Part shown: piece by piece, positions 62,235 through 64,000 of the stretch
How positions within the stretch are numbered: the stretch's first letter is position 1
Layout of the letters: each line of letters starts with the position of its first letter
Source of the DNA: Cardinalis cardinalis
Lineage: Eukaryota > Chordata > Aves > Passeriformes > Cardinalidae
NCBI GenBank assembly: GCA_014549065.1
Contig: JACDOX010000085.1
Coordinates: 1,319,385 to 1,383,384, forward strand
Length of the DNA stretch: 64,000 nucleotides
Direction: 5' to 3'
Notes under the pieces: model-generated
What the model saw: only the letters and a program-made list of their open reading frames with translations
The model's database searches: none
What the model was told of the DNA's origin: nothing
Position numbers and translations under genes: made by a program

Positions 62235-63449
62235 TGTGCCATGAGGATTTAGCTTCAGCTGCTCCAGCACCGGTGAGAAAGCTCAGCAGCACAGACACAG
62301 CACAGTAAATATTGGGGTGAGCTCCCCAGTGTCCTGCTCAGCAAAGATCAGGGGAGCCAGAGTGAGTTTAAAGAAGTGGCTGCACAGAAATGGTGAGAGT
62401 AAAGTCAGTCTTTTCCTGAGTTTATAGTTTAGCAGCAATCAGGGATCCTAAAACCTCTGTCTCTAGCTGAGTTTAAAAGTGCTTGACCTGTAAACCCTTC
62501 AGGCTCAGTAAATTACAACTAACATTTTTTCTTACTCTCTTGCCTTACCTGAGCAGAGATGCTCTGAGTACAACCACTTTGTGAATAAAAATCCATTAAT
62601 GTTTTATATCTAAATGAATAATAAAAATAAGAATAATATTTGAGGACATGAGAGATAAGTCAAAANTAATTTAAAATACATATGCACATTTTAATGTAAA
62701 TTAGTAGGAGCTATTATGAGTAGTCTGGGTAGACTATTATGTCACTGTCTAGATAAACTGCTTTCCTCCAGGTCTCCCCAGTGAAATCAGAAGTGAGGAA
62801 TGGGTTNGAAAGTACAAGGCAAAGCCCCTTCACTGTGGTCAGTGAATCTCTGTGGGCAGGTGAGGCAGAAGGGAATGCAGTGGGACACAGACTGAGGGCT
62901 CTGTTCTCAGTGGAAGCCAAACTTGGTGTTTTGAGGGAAAGGAAAAAGGGTTTTGAATCCTTCAAGTTACAGATCAAGCCTGTTAATAATTAAATCCTCA
63001 GCAGTTGGTGCCTGCACATTCTGTGACTCCCTTTACCTGAAATNCTTTGCTTTCCAAGTGATAATCTACTGAGAATTGAATACTTACAATAAAATAATTG
63101 AGTTTTTAATTGAATCTATTAATCTTTATTGCACATTCCAGAAATAAGAGGGTTTTCAAAGTGCATTAAACCACAATNTTTTCTTCAAAATATAGGCTAA
63201 AANCTGTATGCAATATAGATATACTTTCAAAATTGTGGGACTCGTGTGGAGATGTGTAACACCCCTGCAAACAGGAGCTTGGCTTGATGCAGTTTAATAA
63301 ATTATCAAAACTCTCTGCAAAGAACTTTCTTGCCCCACTGTGATGTGCTGACTAGAGAAAGTTGTAGCTGAGGACTTGCAAGAGTCAAAAAGAGTAAAAT
63401 TATATGAAGAAGTAAAAAAACCCAAAAACCCAACCCTGTTCTAAATAAG
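62235..63449 (-). other. SHISA9 intron; no gene seen
   Basis: Ordinary AT-rich intron. No recognised coding, repeat or RNA signal. Confidence 0.7.
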
Positions 63450-63680
63450 CTTGATTTCTGTCAAAAGGAATTAATTCCCTTTGAAAGGTACTCCCTTCAT
63501 TGCTAATTAATTCACATGCACCTAATGTGTGATTTCAATTTAAAGAGCTAATCCCCTTGTGTGAGTTCAAAGAGGGTTTTTAAAAAATGGAACATTTCTA
63601 ATGCCTATGAAAATGCAAAGGAAATTGAAAGGGGTTAAAACTTCCTGAAATCTCTTATTTCCCCAGAAGTATTTCTAGAA
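63450..63680. promoter_or_regulatory. Candidate conserved non-coding regulatory block
   Basis: This dense cluster holds factor-like motifs: the 12-bp palindrome GGAATTAATTCC (63467-63478), TAATTA (63504-63509, homeodomain-like), TTCAAAG (63566-63572, TCF/LEF-like) and ATGCAAAG (63613-63620, POU octamer-like). This composition is common in deeply conserved enhancers near neural genes, but a single sequence cannot show conservation. Confidence 0.3.
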
Positions 63681-64000
63681 AGGATTTGTATGAATGGGTG
63701 TGTACACATGTTTATGTAATACTTATTTTATATATATATATGTGCATGACAAGAACTGAATGAGCTGATAATAATATTCAGGATGTTAATAACAATTGCT
63801 TCATGTTTAGCCTTACAAAGACTTTGAATAGATCTTAAAAAAAATCTTAAGTTGGAAAACAGAACCATACAAAAATGTACATACAAAAACTTTAAAACCT
63901 TTATCCATAGAGTTCCTGTGGTGCTCCAGCTTGGTCAGGGAATTTCCTTAAAGAGATTGGAATGGACCTTCTGCAGAGCTCTGCCACTGAGAAATGAAGT
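63681..64000 (-). other. SHISA9 intron at window edge; (TA)n tract
   Basis: AT-rich intron with a short TATATATATATA run near 63730-63742. Nothing else was seen. Confidence 0.65.

Noticed and set aside
1..64000. CRISPR array, prophage, operon or intact retrovirus
   Set aside because: No regular spacer array, no bacterial gene organisation, no paired long terminal repeats and no gag/pol/env-like frames were seen.

Overview
The window looks like vertebrate nuclear DNA, most likely from a bird. It is AT-rich, CpG-depleted and almost free of coding sequence. It carries several fragments of CR1 LINEs, including 3' ends of the 'CCTTCCAACCTGA...ATTCTGTGATTCT' type that are typical of birds. More than a hundred single N bases are scattered through it, as expected of a draft or consensus assembly.

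Only one coding segment can be supported. It is an internal exon on the minus strand (10436-10591, 156 bp, 52 codons' worth) with a good acceptor and donor. Its translation closely matches the cytoplasmic tail of SHISA9 (CKAMP44), an AMPA-receptor auxiliary protein of the brain. Everything else reads as intron of that gene: about 10.4 kb downstream of the exon (1-10435) and about 53.4 kb upstream (10592-64000). I found neither the last exon, with the PDZ-binding C terminus, nor the exons for the signal peptide, cysteine-rich domain and membrane segment. They probably lie outside the window.

Layout: 1-10.0 kb, plain intron with a TGATCA tandem repeat at 7.7 kb and small hairpins; 10.03-10.09 kb, a minus-strand CR1 tail close to the exon; 10.4-10.6 kb, the SHISA9 exon; 11.7-12.1 kb, a possible LTR-like segment next to a perfect hairpin; 16.6-16.8 and 20.7-21.1 kb, two very old CR1 fragments; 19.0 kb, a 13-bp-arm inverted repeat; 23.7 kb, a 41-bp minisatellite; 28.4-28.8 kb, a CR1 fragment that keeps many CpGs; 32.9 kb, a 15-bp degenerate tandem repeat; 33.2-33.9 kb, a strong orphan CpG island; 38.3-38.4 kb, a small isolated CpG cluster with a hairpin; 53.5-53.9 and 55.9-56.0 kb, further CR1 copies; 62.2 kb, a 29-bp minisatellite; 63.4-63.7 kb, an AT-rich block that could be a conserved regulatory element.

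No operon, CRISPR array, rRNA, tRNA or intact mobile element is visible. The most interesting non-exonic feature is the CpG island deep in the SHISA9 intron. It could be an internal or antisense promoter, but nothing downstream of it in this window is recognisable as a protein-coding first exon.
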